From Lichtheimia corymbifera B2541 (taxonomy: Eukaryota > Mucoromycota > Mucoromycetes > Mucorales > Lichtheimiaceae), in contig JNEU01001006.1 in the NCBI GenBank assembly GCA_000697475.1, positions 62,001 to 126,000 on the forward strand: a DNA stretch of 64,000 bases. The letters are read 5' to 3'. Under the pieces are notes generated by a model. That model did not search any database. It saw only the letters and a program-made list of their open reading frames with translations, and was not told the origin of the DNA. Shown here in pieces: positions 22,953 to 36,400 of this stretch (the stretch's first letter is position 1; each line of letters opens with the position of its first letter). The translations under genes were made by a program, and so were the position numbers.

Positions 22953-25900
22953 ATGAGCAGCGAAATAGACAACTCTTCCACTGCCACCCCAGTAACTTCA
23001 CCCGTCAGCCAACGTCCCGCGTCCAAACTACAACTCTCGAGTCTTGCACGCATCGTTAAAGCCCAAGTCAGCCTTCTTGCATCCAACTTGACTAAAGAAA
23101 ACTATTCAAAGATTGCTCCTGATATCCAATCTGTATGTGTGTGCACCCATCATCTTTTTACATCAAGTTTCTTATTCCATTCTTCCTGTAGCTCGTCGAT
23201 ACACACGGGGAAGATATTCGACAGCATCTTGTACGTCTTTTACTCGTGGATATTAGTCGACAACATGATGCAAGCAGCAACAGCAATGACAATGACGAAT
23301 CTTCCTCACTTTTATTGCTCAAAGGCAATGTCGGCAACACCATCGATTATTCAGGTGCAGAAGCTTTCATTACATTTGCTGAAACATTCGCCAGCTTTTA
23401 TCGATCCGACACTATCTTGACTACCGCCAATCCCTTTGACCTCGACCGATTGTACAAGGATTTGAATCTTAGTGCGCTTCAACAATTTGCATTGGGATGT
23501 CTTTTATTGCAGTCACCCAAGGAATCCACAGTGGATCAAGGTGAGTAGAAGCCGATGATGAGATATAGATACGATATTGAACTTGATATACTCTAGTCAA
23601 ACCCATGGTCAAAGACAACATGCAACCAGCCCTTGATGAATTGTCAAACAAGGACAGCAGCAATCTACCAGGAAAGATGTTTTCTTGGTGTCTCGATGTG
23701 ATGGATACAAATGCTACCGAGCTATTCGACTCGAAGGATATTCAACAATTCACCACACTGGTCATCAAGCATTGCAACGATCAATCTATCCTTGAAAAAC
23801 TCCAACCTTCAACCCCCAAGGAAGTCATCAGGTATGTGTGTGTAAGAGAGACACATGACAACAGCTGATATCTTATTTATTATCATCAGGGAGGGTGAAA
23901 AAGATCTTGGCGAGGATAGTGTACTCAGCGAGAAGCTGTTGGAATCCGGATACGAATGTTGCAGTTCACCAGAATCAGTACGGAAGCTCTTGTCAGGAAT
24001 CAATGTTACCGAGAAGGATGTAGCAGTCGCCTTGGGTTGTATGGCACGTTCATATACCAACATGAGCGGTGTGGGTGATGGATCAGACATGGACGAGTCG
24101 AATTGGAACGTGGAAAACTTTGTGGCCGTGGTGATTGATGTGGTGAGTTACAAGGTATCAGGGAGTGAAATGGGAAGAGATCAAAGTTGTAACCTATTTA
24201 TCTAGCATCCTGAGCTTGATTGGGGCAAGATTATTGAGGACTTGGATTATGCCCATTTCTTTATTTACGACGCTAAGGGCTTGGATATCCTTGTACGGGC
24301 TTGGAAACATTGTCCAAAGGTATGTATGCGTTGTGTTCATGGGCGGTGAAAATGTGTATCATTTATCTTACATGAAATGTTATAGAAATCGGATCCTTTC
24401 CCAGTCAACAGCTTTTTTGGCAAATGGCGGAATTTGAAGGGCCAGCTTTCTGCATTATACCAAATGGTCAATGCTCCTACCGATGCTCTTAGCCTGGTCA
24501 CATGCTCCAAGAGGAAGATCATTCAAGTGGATGATTTTGCATCAGCCGGTGCCCAGATTCAAATGCAAGCAGCTCAGCTCTATGAAAGTCAGCTCAATTC
24601 GTTAGATCTCATGGAGTGCATTCTCGACTTGTCAAACACCGTGGTGGCAGATGATGCTAAAGTCTTTGTGGATATGATGGTGAATAAGGCGCCAGAACTT
24701 GTTTTTCTTGGCTTTCTGCAGGCACAGGTAAACTCGCGAGTATAGTCAATTAGCGAATACGTGATACTGATTCTTAATTCTTTCTTTAGAGCACCAACAA
24801 TGTTGGTTTCCAAAAGGATATCCTTGGGCGCTTGCTTATCATGTATCTGAAAGGCACTACAAGTAGCCCGCTTGTTTTGACCAAGCTCTGGCAAGTCAAT
24901 TCCGATTTTTTCATCAAGAGCATTCTCGAGTTATATGGAAATGATGGCACATCGCTCTCCCGTATCTTGGATATTGTTCACGAACTCAAGGTGAGATTAT
25001 TGTCTTTTGTCATTGAGCGGGTCAGTTTACCAACATTGATTATTTCGTTAGTTGCTACCTGTTATTTTGAACATCCAACCATTGTTCTTTGCTTTGGACC
25101 TGGCAGCTCTGGCGGCTCGTCGAGAATTTTTGAATTTGGAGAAATGGTTGCAGGACAAGATTATTGAGCACAAAGATGTGTTTATCCGCGTATGCTTGGA
25201 ATTCCTTAGCCAGAAACTGGCTGCAGAAGCGTCACGTGTAGAAGGCAATGCAACACCTACAACAATGCCTCTCTCGATGGAAGTGATTGGTGTCTTTTTA
25301 AAGGTGCTTTCTGAAAGGTAAGGGATCCTTTGTTTCAATGCAAGGACAATGAATACTAATTGATCGTCTCTCAGCCCCATGATACCAGACAATGCCGAGC
25401 TTCTTAAGGAGGTTCAAAAGACCTGCATACATGCATATCCCAAGTTGTTGGATACAAGCCGAGCACCTGATGTAGGTGGCCCTAGTGGTAGCACGGAGGT
25501 GTCATTCAAGCCTGATGTTGAGGAGGAGGCCAATGCTTACTATGAGCGGATCTACAGTGGCGAAACATCAGTGGACGACATGATTGAGCGGCTCAAGATG
25601 TTTAGTCAATCCAAGAATCCTCGTGAACAAGATGTGTTTGCATGCATGATCCATAATCTCTTTGATGAATATCACTTTTTCCCAAAGTATCCTGACAAGG
25701 AGCTTTCCATTACGAGTGTGCTGTTTGGCTTGCTGGTGCAGAACCATCTGGTGTCGTATGTGTCTCTTGGTATCGCCCTTCGATGCGTCTTGGATGCTCT
25801 GCGCAATCCTCTTGGTAGCAAGATGTTCAATTTTGGTTTACAAGCTGTGATGCAATTCCAGGGACGACTTTCTGAATGGCCCCAATTTTGTGCAAGCCTA

Positions 25901-28900
25901 CTCCAGATCACCCAACTTCAACAAGCTAATCCTGATTTGGCACGTTTCATCGCAGCTTCTTTGCAGACAACCCAAGTGCAACAACAGCAACCGCAAGGTG
26001 ATGTGGATTTGCCTAATCAAGCAACGCAACAACAACAGCCACAACAACAACAACAACAACGACAAATGGATGTTGGTAGTTCAGAGGGAATGCCAGTATT
26101 TACAGCAATTCATGTACCTGAAGTGCCTAAACCAGTGGAGGGAATTGCTTATGAGACACCTGCCGAAGACACACAGGACAAGATTCTATTTATTATCAAC
26201 AATATTGCTCGCAACAATATGGAAGACAAATCCTCAGAGCTGGTCAAGATTCTCGATGCATCTTCGTACAAATGGTTCAGCAACTACCTTGTCGTCAAAC
26301 GTGTCAGCTTGGAGCCCAATTATCACGACTTGTATCTCTTGTTGATTGATTCATTGAACAGCACGCTGCTTTATCAACACGTGCTTCGTGAGACCTATGC
26401 CAATATCCAGGTCCTGTTGAACTCAGAAAAAACGGTCTCCTCATCATCAGAAAGGAGCTTACTCAAGAATCTTGGTTCATGGCTCGGTGGTATGACGTTG
26501 GCTCGTAATAAGCCAATTAGACACAAACATATTGCTCTCAAGGTATGCATGTTTTCGTTTTCCTGTTACTCAAGCAGCCAATTAATATCAATAACTTTTA
26601 GGATCTTTTGCTTGAAGGATATGACAGCAATCGATTGATTGTGGTGATCCCGTTTGTGTGCAAGGTTTTGGAACAATGCAGCAAGAGTATCGTATTCAAG
26701 CCTCCAAACCCATGGTTGATGGCTACGCTTAAGCTTTTGGTCGAATTGTACCACAGTGCAGATCTCAAGTTGAATCTCAAGTTTGAAATCGAGGTCTTGT
26801 GCAACGGATTATCCATTGAACTGGAAAGTGAGTACACATGGATTTTATTCTCAGGTCATTTTATCTCATATGGGTATGTCTTATTAGGTATTGATGCCAC
26901 GTCGATTCTCAAGAACCATGAAGCACGTAGCGCAGCAAGGAATGCTTTGATGGATGGATTAGGAAGAGCTAGCAATGCCAGCATGGAGGCGACAATGGGC
27001 AGATCTCCAGCTTCAGCCGTTATTCCTCCAGCGAACGTGATGGATGGTGCCGCCATGGATGATGCCAACATTGCCATTCCCAACATTGCACAATACATTG
27101 TATTCAACCCACAAATCATTCTCTACTCATCACAACCCACTTCAAAGCGATGGGTGGTGCAAGCGATTACCCAATCTATTCGTGAGGTAGGAGTGGAAAA
27201 GGATTCATATGCTGACTAGATATTTATATGCAATTTTTATAGATCATTGAACCAGTCGTTGAACGATCGGTGGCGATTGCATCAGTGTCGACACGTGAAT
27301 TGATCACCAAAGACTTTGCCGTGGAATCGGATGAGAATCAAATGAGGAATGCTGCCCATATGATGGCACAAAGCTTGGCTGGTAGTCTTGCCATGGTCAC
27401 CTGCAAGGAACCTCTTCGACTGAGCATGGCGACCAATTTACGTGCCATTTTTGTTGCCAATGGTCTCCCTGATGTGAGTAGCGTGTGAATAATAATGCAC
27501 ATGACCGCGATGCTAATGAGTACACATTTTTTTTCAGGCCATGGCTGAACAAGCAGTGCTTGTTACTGTATCCGACAACTTGGATCTCGTGTGTGCAGTG
27601 ATTGAAAAGGTTGCCATGAGCAAGGTTGCAGCAGAGATCGATGAATTGCTTATGAACTCGTATGCGAATCGCAAAAAGCACCGAGAGCAGCGACCTGGTC
27701 AACCGTTCTTTGATATGGATGTGTTTTCCATGTCTCGATATCCACTATCCTTGCCTGAGCCTTTGCGAGCTAAGCCTAACGGCATGCATTCTGCGCAGCT
27801 ACGCGTATACGAAGACTTTAGACGCATTCCAAGATCAGCACCACAAGCAGAGGCCGATAATCTTACACCCATGAGCCATCATGGTGATGCCTATACACAA
27901 GGATATAATGTACCAGGAGCCAATGCATTTGCCGGTGGTCCAGCAGCAGCAATCAATGCAGGTTCAGCAGGTGCTGTTGGTGGTGGTAATGGTGGTTACG
28001 ACAACATGCTCGGTCAGCACAGTGCTCATCAAGTTTTGGAACGATTCAATCAATATTTGGTGGAACTCGAGACGTTGGTCAGCCAAACAAATGCACCTAA
28101 TTTCGCATCATTACCGCCTTTGCATGATATCCGTGTGATCATTCGCCAAGTCCCAACCCTCGCCTCATCAAGCTTTGACAAGGTGGAAACTGCACGTGCA
28201 TTCGCTCAAAAGGTGGTGTCTCGTTTGTACAAGAGTGAAACTCAACTTGCGCGCGAGGTCTACGTTGTTTTACTCGAAAGACTTTGCGTGGTATCCCCCA
28301 ATGTTGGTACCTTGGTGACTTATTGGCTTACGCATGTGGATGATGAACGCAAATACAATGTTCCTGTTACCGTGGCACTGATCAAGGCCGGCCTGATCAA
28401 TGTAATGGAGCAAGACCAAGAACTTGGACACCTTGTTGAGAGTGGTCGACCTACTGCCATTGACTTTGCAGCCCAACTTGTCAATAGCTGTATCTTTGAG
28501 GAGAACTTGGCGTCGCCCCAAGACTTTGCTATTTCTTTGGAAGCTATTAGTCGATTGCGTGGAAGTATACCTGACGGTGTATTGGTATTGATGGATAATT
28601 TACGTGGCAACGTGCGTGGTCAAGGACGAGACGAAGGTGGTGATGCTGGTTTACGTGAACAGCTACGCTACTTTTTTGCCGAATGGGTCCAATTATGCCA
28701 ACATCCCTCCACCAATGAAAAGGCGCAAGGTGTTTTCCTTCTTCAACTTTCACAGCACACCGTCTTCCAGACGGATGACATGTCGTCATTATTTTTCCGC
28801 GTGTGTATTGAAGCTGCTGTCGAACGTGCATTGAGATTCAAGCAAATTCCTGGTCAGGCGCCTGGTGCTGCTTACCAACTTATTGATGCATTCTCTAAGC

Positions 28901-30403
28901 TCGTTGTTGGCCTTGTCAAAGTACAATCGGATAATCTCTCAGCAGCTGCAAGAGTGAATTTATTTTCCAAGGTGCTTTCTGTTACTGTATTGATCTTGTC
29001 TCAGCACCACGAGCGTGATGGTGATCAATTCAACCAGCGACCCTTTTTGCGATTGTTTACATGTCTATTAAGCGATCTTCATGGAGCTGAGCAACAATTA
29101 CTTCCCGTTTACTTTGGCATCCTTACAGCTCTCAGTAACACATTTTACACATTGCAGCCATCATCTTTCCCAGGGTTCAGTTTTGCCTGGTTGCAGCTGA
29201 TATCCCATCGTTTGTTTATGCCAAAGTTGCTTTTGTCGGAAAATCAAAGGGTGAGTTGATGGATACAGAGAGAAGATTGGATTGTAATTTATGCTCATTG
29301 TTTCTCTATTTCATGCAGGGATGGCCCACTTTCCAGCGACTTGTCATTTGCCTGTTCCAATTCCTCGTACCGTTCCTGCGTGATGCCGAATTACGTGATA
29401 CTACGCGCATGCTGTACCGCGGTACATTGCGTATTCTTTTGGTCCTTCTCCATGACTTCCCCGAATTCCTAAGCGACTATCATCTCAGTTTTTGTGATGT
29501 CATTCCAGCATCATGCATCCAACTACGCAATCTCATCCTCAGTGCATTCCCTCGTAACATGCGTCTTCCTGATCCATTTACACCGAACCTCAAAGTGGAC
29601 TTGTTGCCGGAAATCAACCAAGCTCCCCGTATTTTGTCCGATTATGTGGGTCCATTGACCGCCAATCATATAAAACAGGACGTTGACGACTTTTTGGAAT
29701 CACGCATACCCAAAGAACGTTTGGCTGATCTTGCCAGAAAATTCACCCTTGATCCAATGACAGCAGCAGTGGTTGATGATTCTCCTCCTTCTTCGGCAAC
29801 AACTCAATACAATATTCCATTGGTGAATGCATTGGTGTTTTATGTGGGTGTTACTGGCATCTTACAAGGCATCCCTGTCAACCAAGGTGCTCCCATTGAA
29901 ATTTATCAGCAATTGCTCATGGAACTGGATTCTGAAGGTAAAATGACGATCATGGACAAAAAGGGGGACAGGGTTTACTAACCTATCTGTGATCAACATT
30001 TGCATGATGATGTAGGTTGCTATGTATTCTTGAGTGCCATTGCTAATCAGTTGCGCTATCCAAACAGCCATACCCATTATTTCAGCTGTGTGCTTCTTTA
30101 TCTGTTTGCCGAAAGCGACAATGAAATGATCAAGGAACAGATCACTCGTGTATTGCTGGAACGGTTGATTGTAAACCGCCCTCATCCATGGGGTCTACTT
30201 ATTACCTTTATCGAGCTCATCAAGAATCCTCGCTACAACTTTTGGAATCATTCCTTCACACGCTGTGCAACGGACATTGAGCGTCTCTTTGAGAGTGTTT
30301 CAAGGTGAGTTGTGATGATGATGATGATGATAATGACTCATGCGCATAAGACAATCTCATTGTATTCACTATCATTATGTATAGATCCATCAACCAAATA
30401 TAG
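22953..30403 (+). CDS. NOT1: CCR4-NOT complex scaffold subunit NOT1
   Basis: Central scaffold of the cytoplasmic deadenylase complex that shortens mRNA poly(A) tails. Sixteen exons: 22953-23132, 23192-23540, 23597-23831, 23890-24142, 24206-24319, 24386-24727, 24790-24990, 25052-25317, 25375-26542, 26602-26827, 26888-27186, 27243-27473, 27538-29250, 29319-29937, 30016-30304, 30385-30403; product 2167 aa. N-terminal HEAT-type repeats run to ~830. A Gln-rich linker lies near 840-870. The MIF4G-like CAF1-binding region lies near 1035-1110 ([37 protein letters not shown]). The C-terminal Not1 domain ends with [20 protein letters not shown] and NPRYNFW, the NOT2/NOT3 docking part. The last exon codes only 5 residues plus the stop. 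The longest gene in the window. Confidence 0.95.
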
Positions 30404-31190
30404 ACCTCACGAGATGTACCATAGCCGACAAACGCTCTTTTGTAAAAAATGCATGCTCCCTTTTCATTTTTCATAATTCATTCACACGCACACACACACA
30501 CACAAGCAAAAAGGTGTCCAGCATCGTACCATGTTTCTTCATTTCAAACGAAACGGTGACCCTATCCCAGAAGATTAGATTGTATACTATTCCCCGGTTC
30601 CATAAAGTTTCATCAAACACCCTTCTCTTGTATCAACCCCCTAAAGAGGAAAGCAATGTGCTGTCATGTGTGTAATATGATTTGCAGATATACAGAAAGT
30701 GACGATATTCGACTTTGCTCGTGACAAATGAGTTCCTTTGCATAAAAAGAAGATTCGGGCCGATCCTTTGCATATATACACAAACAATATGAGTTTTGCC
30801 TAGTTATTCAGATAGCACCCATATTGGTACCCCATTCACTCGCCTGTTTTCTATACAATCCCGCATTGACAGCCGACAAAAAAGGGTGCGATGTTATGGG
30901 CTTTTTTTGTTGCAGTAACGGTTGCCAAGCGATCAATGTGCGGTAAAAGTTTGATAAGCTCCTTGAACACTAACTGCAGTTACCAATAAGACAGTTAAGT
31001 TTCTTATTTTATTGACTCCCTCTCTCTCTGTCTCTCCTCTTTTCGTTAATTCGAATCCAATCGTTCTCTTCTCTTTCTGTCATTGTTCATTGGGGCAAGC
31101 AAGGCCATATATATTATATATACAAACGATCGAGAGCGAGAGATAGAGAGAGAGCGAGCGAGCGGTAGGCCAACGAGTTTTCATAGCTTG
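30404..31190. other. Intergenic (NOT1 / membrane protein)
   Basis: NOT1 3' region with a CA run near 30486-30503, then an upstream region ending in C/T- and GA-rich tracts (31015-31165). No supported gene. Confidence 0.4.
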
Positions 31191-31973
31191 ATGGCACCAG
31201 CAGCGTCCCCACCATCCACCATTATTACTAGTACGACTACTATTACAACCAACGACAATTCTGTAAAGTCGTCCTCTTTACCACCCCTTGCACAATCCAC
31301 TGTCTACAACCAATATTTTCCTATCATCGTCGTGTGTCTCGTATCATTGTACAGCCTAGCCTATATTGCCCGGTGGATAAGGTGGCATTATCGACGTCGG
31401 CGGAAACGGGCCATGTGGCTCGAACGTGGTAGACTTAGGATGTATTGGCATCAAGCTCTTCTTCGGGAAGAAAATAACCATCATTGTCAAGTCATTGCCA
31501 TGAGTCTCAAGGAAGGTGATGATCATGAACATCAATTACCCCAAATTCCACCACCAGCCGCCACAGCTATCCCACGACCCGCCACGTTTCCTAGTACCAA
31601 TATCACATCCACATCCACCACCACCACATCCACCACACTTACAAGCGATGAATCTTTGTTTTCACGTCCTCGGTCTATTACATTTTTTAATTCACCCTCC
31701 ACGTCCACTGCTGCATCTTCGTATACCTCAAGTACTTTGCATCATTCACCAACACCACTATCAACACACCCATCAGTGCTGCCAGATATACCACCTCCCA
31801 TAAAACAATCATGGATCTACAACAACAAGCGTAAACGACGACGTCTCATGTGGCAATGGAGCGTAGCCATGGGTTATTGTCGCTATAGCCATGCTGCTCG
31901 TATGGAAAATGTCATTGCCAGTATACAACAAGGCACTAATGAAAAGATGGATGATATACATAATTGCATATAA
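31191..31973 (+). CDS. Single-pass membrane protein, Thr/Ser/Pro-rich, unknown
   Basis: Intronless 260-aa frame from the ATG at 31191. A short Ser/Thr-rich N-terminus (~45 residues) precedes one hydrophobic span (FPIIVVCLVSLYSLAYIA), immediately followed by a strongly basic stop-transfer stretch (WHYRRRRKRAMW). The cytosolic part begins with a helical RGRLRMYWHQALLREE segment, then Ser/Thr/Pro-rich disorder, then a second basic patch (YNNKRKRRRLMWQWS) and a short helical end. Type I topology with a tiny outer domain and no signal peptide is inferred. No family recognised. It is convergent with another single-span protein 132 bp away. Confidence 0.65.
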   Translation: MAPAASPPSTIITSTTTITTNDNSVKSSSLPPLAQSTVYNQYFPIIVVCLVSLYSLAYIARWIRWHYRRRRKRAMWLERGRLRMYWHQALLREENNHHCQVIAMSLKEGDDHEHQLPQIPPPAATAIPRPATFPSTNITSTSTTTTSTTLTSDESLFSRPRSITFFNSPSTSTAASSYTSSTLHHSPTPLSTHPSVLPDIPPPIKQSWIYNNKRKRRRLMWQWSVAMGYCRYSHAARMENVIASIQQGTNEKMDDIHNCI

Positions 31974-32105
31974 ACAGCAAAGGTCCATTTACAGAAAAAA
32001 AAGGAGGAAGAGGAGGCTATATATGTATATACAAGTGTGTGTGTGTATATATATGTAATGCATCGTATGGAGGAGGAGGCGAATTGGGGCGAAAAGGGGA
32101 ATTAT

Positions 32106-32855
32106 TCACCAGACATGGTATGACGACATGGAAAGGCGTTGTAGCATGGCAGCTTCTTCATCTTTGTCAATGGCACACGTGCGACTCTTGTAATATCCAG
32201 CTCTGTCCACTTCACGTTGCCTGGCGAGGGATTGAAGAATAGGATCATCTGGTAAACTTTTGCTACAATGACTTGCTGCTGCACTCGTTCCACGTAATGT
32301 GCTATAAGAATAACCTTCTTCAAATATGCCAGTGGTGGTAGCACCATCATGCTGTTGTTGATGATGGTAATCAGGTTGACTATTATTATGACGATGGTCG
32401 CTAGGTTGTTGCTGATGACAAGTGGGTGGTGGTGGATGAGGTGGTAAATGTTGTTGTATAGCAGAAAACACAAGATCGTCGACAGTGGGCAGTGAATGTT
32501 GTTGTTTTTTCTCTTGTCGATCATGATGCCATAAATGTTCCTTGATACGTTTCTTCAAGCTACCACCCTGTTGATCTCCGCATTCCCCTTGAATCATCAC
32601 GCCACTAGATGGAGTTGCTGTGGTGGTTTGCTGGTGATGACTATCTTCCGTCGTGAGCTTATGGCGTTTTCTTCGCATAAATAGCAGCCATATGGCAATG
32701 ATCAATGCAAGCCCAAATAATGCACAGAGAACAATTATTCCGATGGACATGGCCGACAACTGTGCGCCCAAATTATTGTTGTTGGTATCACCATTGTCCA
32801 TATCGACTGGACTTAAGGAAGGCGTAATGCTGGCATCGCTAGTTGTCTGATTCAT
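32106..32855 (-). CDS. Single-pass membrane protein with Gln/His-rich tail, unknown
   Basis: Intronless 249-aa frame, ATG at 32855-32853. It has a short Asp/Asn/Ser-rich N-terminus, then one transmembrane span (MSIGIIVLCALFGLALIIAI) followed by a basic anchor (MRRKRHKL). The cytosolic tail has a His/Gln/Pro-rich linker and ends in conserved-looking helical blocks (DDPILQSLARQREVDRAG, DEEAAMLQRLSMSSYHVW). The layout resembles fungal WSC/Mid2-like sensor tails, but the outer domain is too short for that class. Function unknown. Upstream, on the same strand, is a C/T-rich leader. Confidence 0.65.
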   Translation of the reverse strand: MNQTTSDASITPSLSPVDMDNGDTNNNNLGAQLSAMSIGIIVLCALFGLALIIAIWLLFMRRKRHKLTTEDSHHQQTTTATPSSGVMIQGECGDQQGGSLKKRIKEHLWHHDRQEKKQQHSLPTVDDLVFSAIQQHLPPHPPPPTCHQQQPSDHRHNNSQPDYHHQQQHDGATTTGIFEEGYSYSTLRGTSAAASHCSKSLPDDPILQSLARQREVDRAGYYKSRTCAIDKDEEAAMLQRLSMSSYHVW

Positions 32856-33499
32856 GGAATGAGCAAGGTGGTAACAGGTGGTTGTACATATGTGTTTTGT
32901 CTTGAGACACACGTAAGAAGAAAAAGAGAAAGAGGAAGAGAAGGAAAAAAAGGAAGGTTGAAAACGGATATGAACCTTTTCTCTGTGTATGTATATGCAG
33001 AATACACTCACTCAAGTGAACATTCATCATTCCTTCTTTATCTCCTGCTCCTTGTTATATAATCCCAAACCTGGTTGTTATGTGCTCAGCATGGTCACCG
33101 ATCTCTTATTATCACCACCATTGCTCACCATCATCATCCTGTGTTTCAGCCCTACTTGAATATCACATAAAGTAATCCGTACTTTTTCGTTTCTAAAAAT
33201 ACTGGATAACAATGACCAGAATCGGTGATGACTACGGCATTCTCGTGAATGCTTATAATGACATCATACAACAATGACACGTTCATTCATTCAACTATCT
33301 TTTATTCATCAAGAGTGTATACACCAATACTACATAAATCATAGCCAAAAGGATAGGGTCAAAACAGCCCATTTATGCACCAGGTAGTACAGCCAGTGAG
33401 ATAAGGGCGCGCTCAAGTCGCGAAATGCGCGGCTGTTGCTATATAATTTCCTCCCGTTTCCAAATCCGGCATTCTTCTCGTTGACCTACACTTTACCTA
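32856..33499. other. Divergent intergenic region (membrane protein / CENP-I)
   Basis: About 640 bp shared upstream of two divergent genes. Purine-rich on the + strand at 32910-32960. No supported gene. Confidence 0.4.
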
Positions 33500-36400
33500 A
33501 TGTCACTGATCAGTATGTGCCGCTCGAATCTGTTATATATATTTATCACTAACACGCACTGTTTCCAGGCGGGTATTCGTCGACTTACAGTAAAAGCCAA
33601 CAAGAAGAAGATACTCGCAGCATACCCGATTCCGTATTCAGCAATGTCCAGACAGCTTCCATAATCTCACAACCTGATCGGGACGCCGAAGAAGCCGATG
33701 AGCTTTTACAAAGGGAATTGTACTTTTTCAACAGTGGTACGTACATACGACGCTATCTTTATATAGAATGTCCTCTAAATTATCCCAATACCAGGCGCAT
33801 TAAAAGGGACGCTCAGCAAGCGCTTTCCAGGAACCTATGACAAGATCAAACCCATCATTGAAAAGTATGGCCTGAGTAATGACCAGCTAGGCGTCATATT
33901 GGATCTTGTTCTCAGTGGCAAACTTGGTAAGTTACATGCCATGCATTGATCTTGATCACGGATACTTATCACTATATATATATTCATAGGCCAATTTGCA
34001 GCCAAGAAATTGACCAAGTTGCTATTACCACGCCGTTTGATTCCTTCACGACTATTCATCCGCATCTTTGGAAAACTCTCATGCCGTGATCTGAGTCCCG
34101 CCATTATGGTATGACTTTATCAGGAGCAAAGTACACTAAACGGTCACTGATGAATGAGTATATAGGCAAGTCTACTCAATTGGATTGTGTGTGTATATGA
34201 TTTGATCGAGACGCCCGGGGATGTTGTCAAGATGTATCCAGTCTTGTTCCATTATCTTACCATGGAAACTTTTAGGTGCGTACTATTGAGGATCGGGTAA
34301 TGAGTAGATCATTTAATCTTTTCAATTAGACCCCAACTTTGCCATCTACTCTATTTCATGACCAAGCGTGTACATGTAAAGCGTCATCGTATTGAACGTC
34401 TGTAAGTATATGACATACAAATATCAACACCAACTAATTCCCTCCTTATGCATAGTCAAGAGCTGGTTAGCAAATTTGGAGCAGAACCTGAATTATACGG
34501 CTTGCTGAGCGTGTACAAGGGGTATTATCCTGAAATTGAATTGCCTCGAAGCGTGAAAAGAACAAATTTCATTTTCTCGGTAAGTGGATGATGATGAACC
34601 ATGGATTCGAATCCCTATATTTATCGGTCACACACACGCACACAGCATCCCGATCCGGAAATGAAAGACAACATTGCACAAATCCAAGCATTTTGGCAGC
34701 ATCACTTTGTCTTGAACGAAGAAGGCTTACATAGACCACCAGTACCAGGAGCGAGAATGGTCAAACGCCGAAGGCTTGGAGCGAAACATATCTTTGAAAT
34801 CCCCCATGCAACCACCACCCGTCAACAATTGGTAAGTGTAATCATTATATCCAATAATGCGTATGGCTAAAGCTTTTGTTGTTGTTGTTTATATCCAGGA
34901 TTCAGTTACTATCGATCAATTTACGGACACTGGTGAACTTGCTAGGATGATCGATCGGCTAGAATTACCAGATCAGATGGCTGCTGTTCTCAACAATCGT
35001 CTCTTGCAACATGTGCTTGTTTGCTGTAGTGATGGTAAGTGATACCATTGAATTAGGAAAAGCATAGTTGATTAACATGTAGTTATCTAGATACATCTAT
35101 TTTACGGGTCAGCTATTGGTTAAGCAATACACTACAGAGTTTGATGAGATGGCATTATACGGAGACATCACACGAATATTTCAAGGACTTGCTGGTCAAG
35201 TTAATTACCATGACGCGTTTGACGCGGGTAAGCATTACAGGTTGAGCATGACTATCGGGTTGCTTATACGCAAACATAGGCACATCTTCCCATTGTAGAA
35301 GCTTTCCTTGAGAAATATATATGCAGTTGGAACGGTATCGACTTTGTTGACGAGGTTTTCGAGCTGCTGACCTATGTGCGCCCACTTGCATTTGAAGGTA
35401 AAGGGATATATACATCCCGGCCCATAGTACCTAGGTATATTAACTTTTTATTATAGACTTGGAACACAACTATCTGAAGCCGCTTTATCAGTTGTTCTGT
35501 GTATCGGATGTAACATGGAAGGCAAGTTACAACGTATAGAAGGGTATGGCATGATAGCTGATGTATTATTCTTCATGTAGTCTCGTCTCCTTCTTTGCTA
35601 TACATCGATGGTCAAGAATTGGGCTCTTATCGACTGGCGCTCTCATGGTCAACGACGAATGGATCCTGACCTTGATACAGAGGTGGATAATATGTAAGAC
35701 CGCGTTTATGCGAGCAAACCAATCATGTCGTACTCAAATGCTGTGGATAGGGTTTGGTTATTCCGCGGCCTTGATTTTGACGTCGAGTACTTTTCCTCAA
35801 TCCATCATCTCATTCAACACGTTGATCGCATCAGTGCACTTGGGCTAGTCATGGAAAGTGATCATCCTCTTTTACAACATGCCTGTTTATCGTTTTTCGA
35901 GCTGGTATCCTCCATGTCTTTGGCACACGACATTCCGGAAATCATTATTCCCGCGGCACCCGTTGTCTATCGCAGCTTCTTTTCAACCACGGGTATGGCG
36001 TTATCACGTATTTGTGGCATCATTGCTCAGTATAAGCTGGCGTTTGAGGAGAATGACAAACAAACCGGAGATTGGGTTGCACGGCACACTGCAGAATACC
36101 TCGATAATTTCAATTCCTATGTGATGGATGTATGCTCTTCGCTATGGGCCAATGTTTCACATCGACGCACCAATCCTGATTATATACCCTTTTCTTTGTC
36201 ACAGTAAGTAGTGAGAGGCAGCTTGGATGCTAACGTAATCATGGTATATTGATGCTTTTGTTTTATCTTGCATAGAGCCAATTACGACACGTTCAGAGCA
36301 ATGGTCGAGGAGCGTGGCCAATCCATGGAGCTCGCTTTATCTCTTACCCATACCACCTGCTTGGCAGGGTACTCGAAGAAATTCCTAACTGTAAGTGTGT

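Noticed and set aside
34600..34645. B-box-like ggattcgaatccc
   Set aside because: It lies in a CENP-I intron and lacks any tRNA fold.
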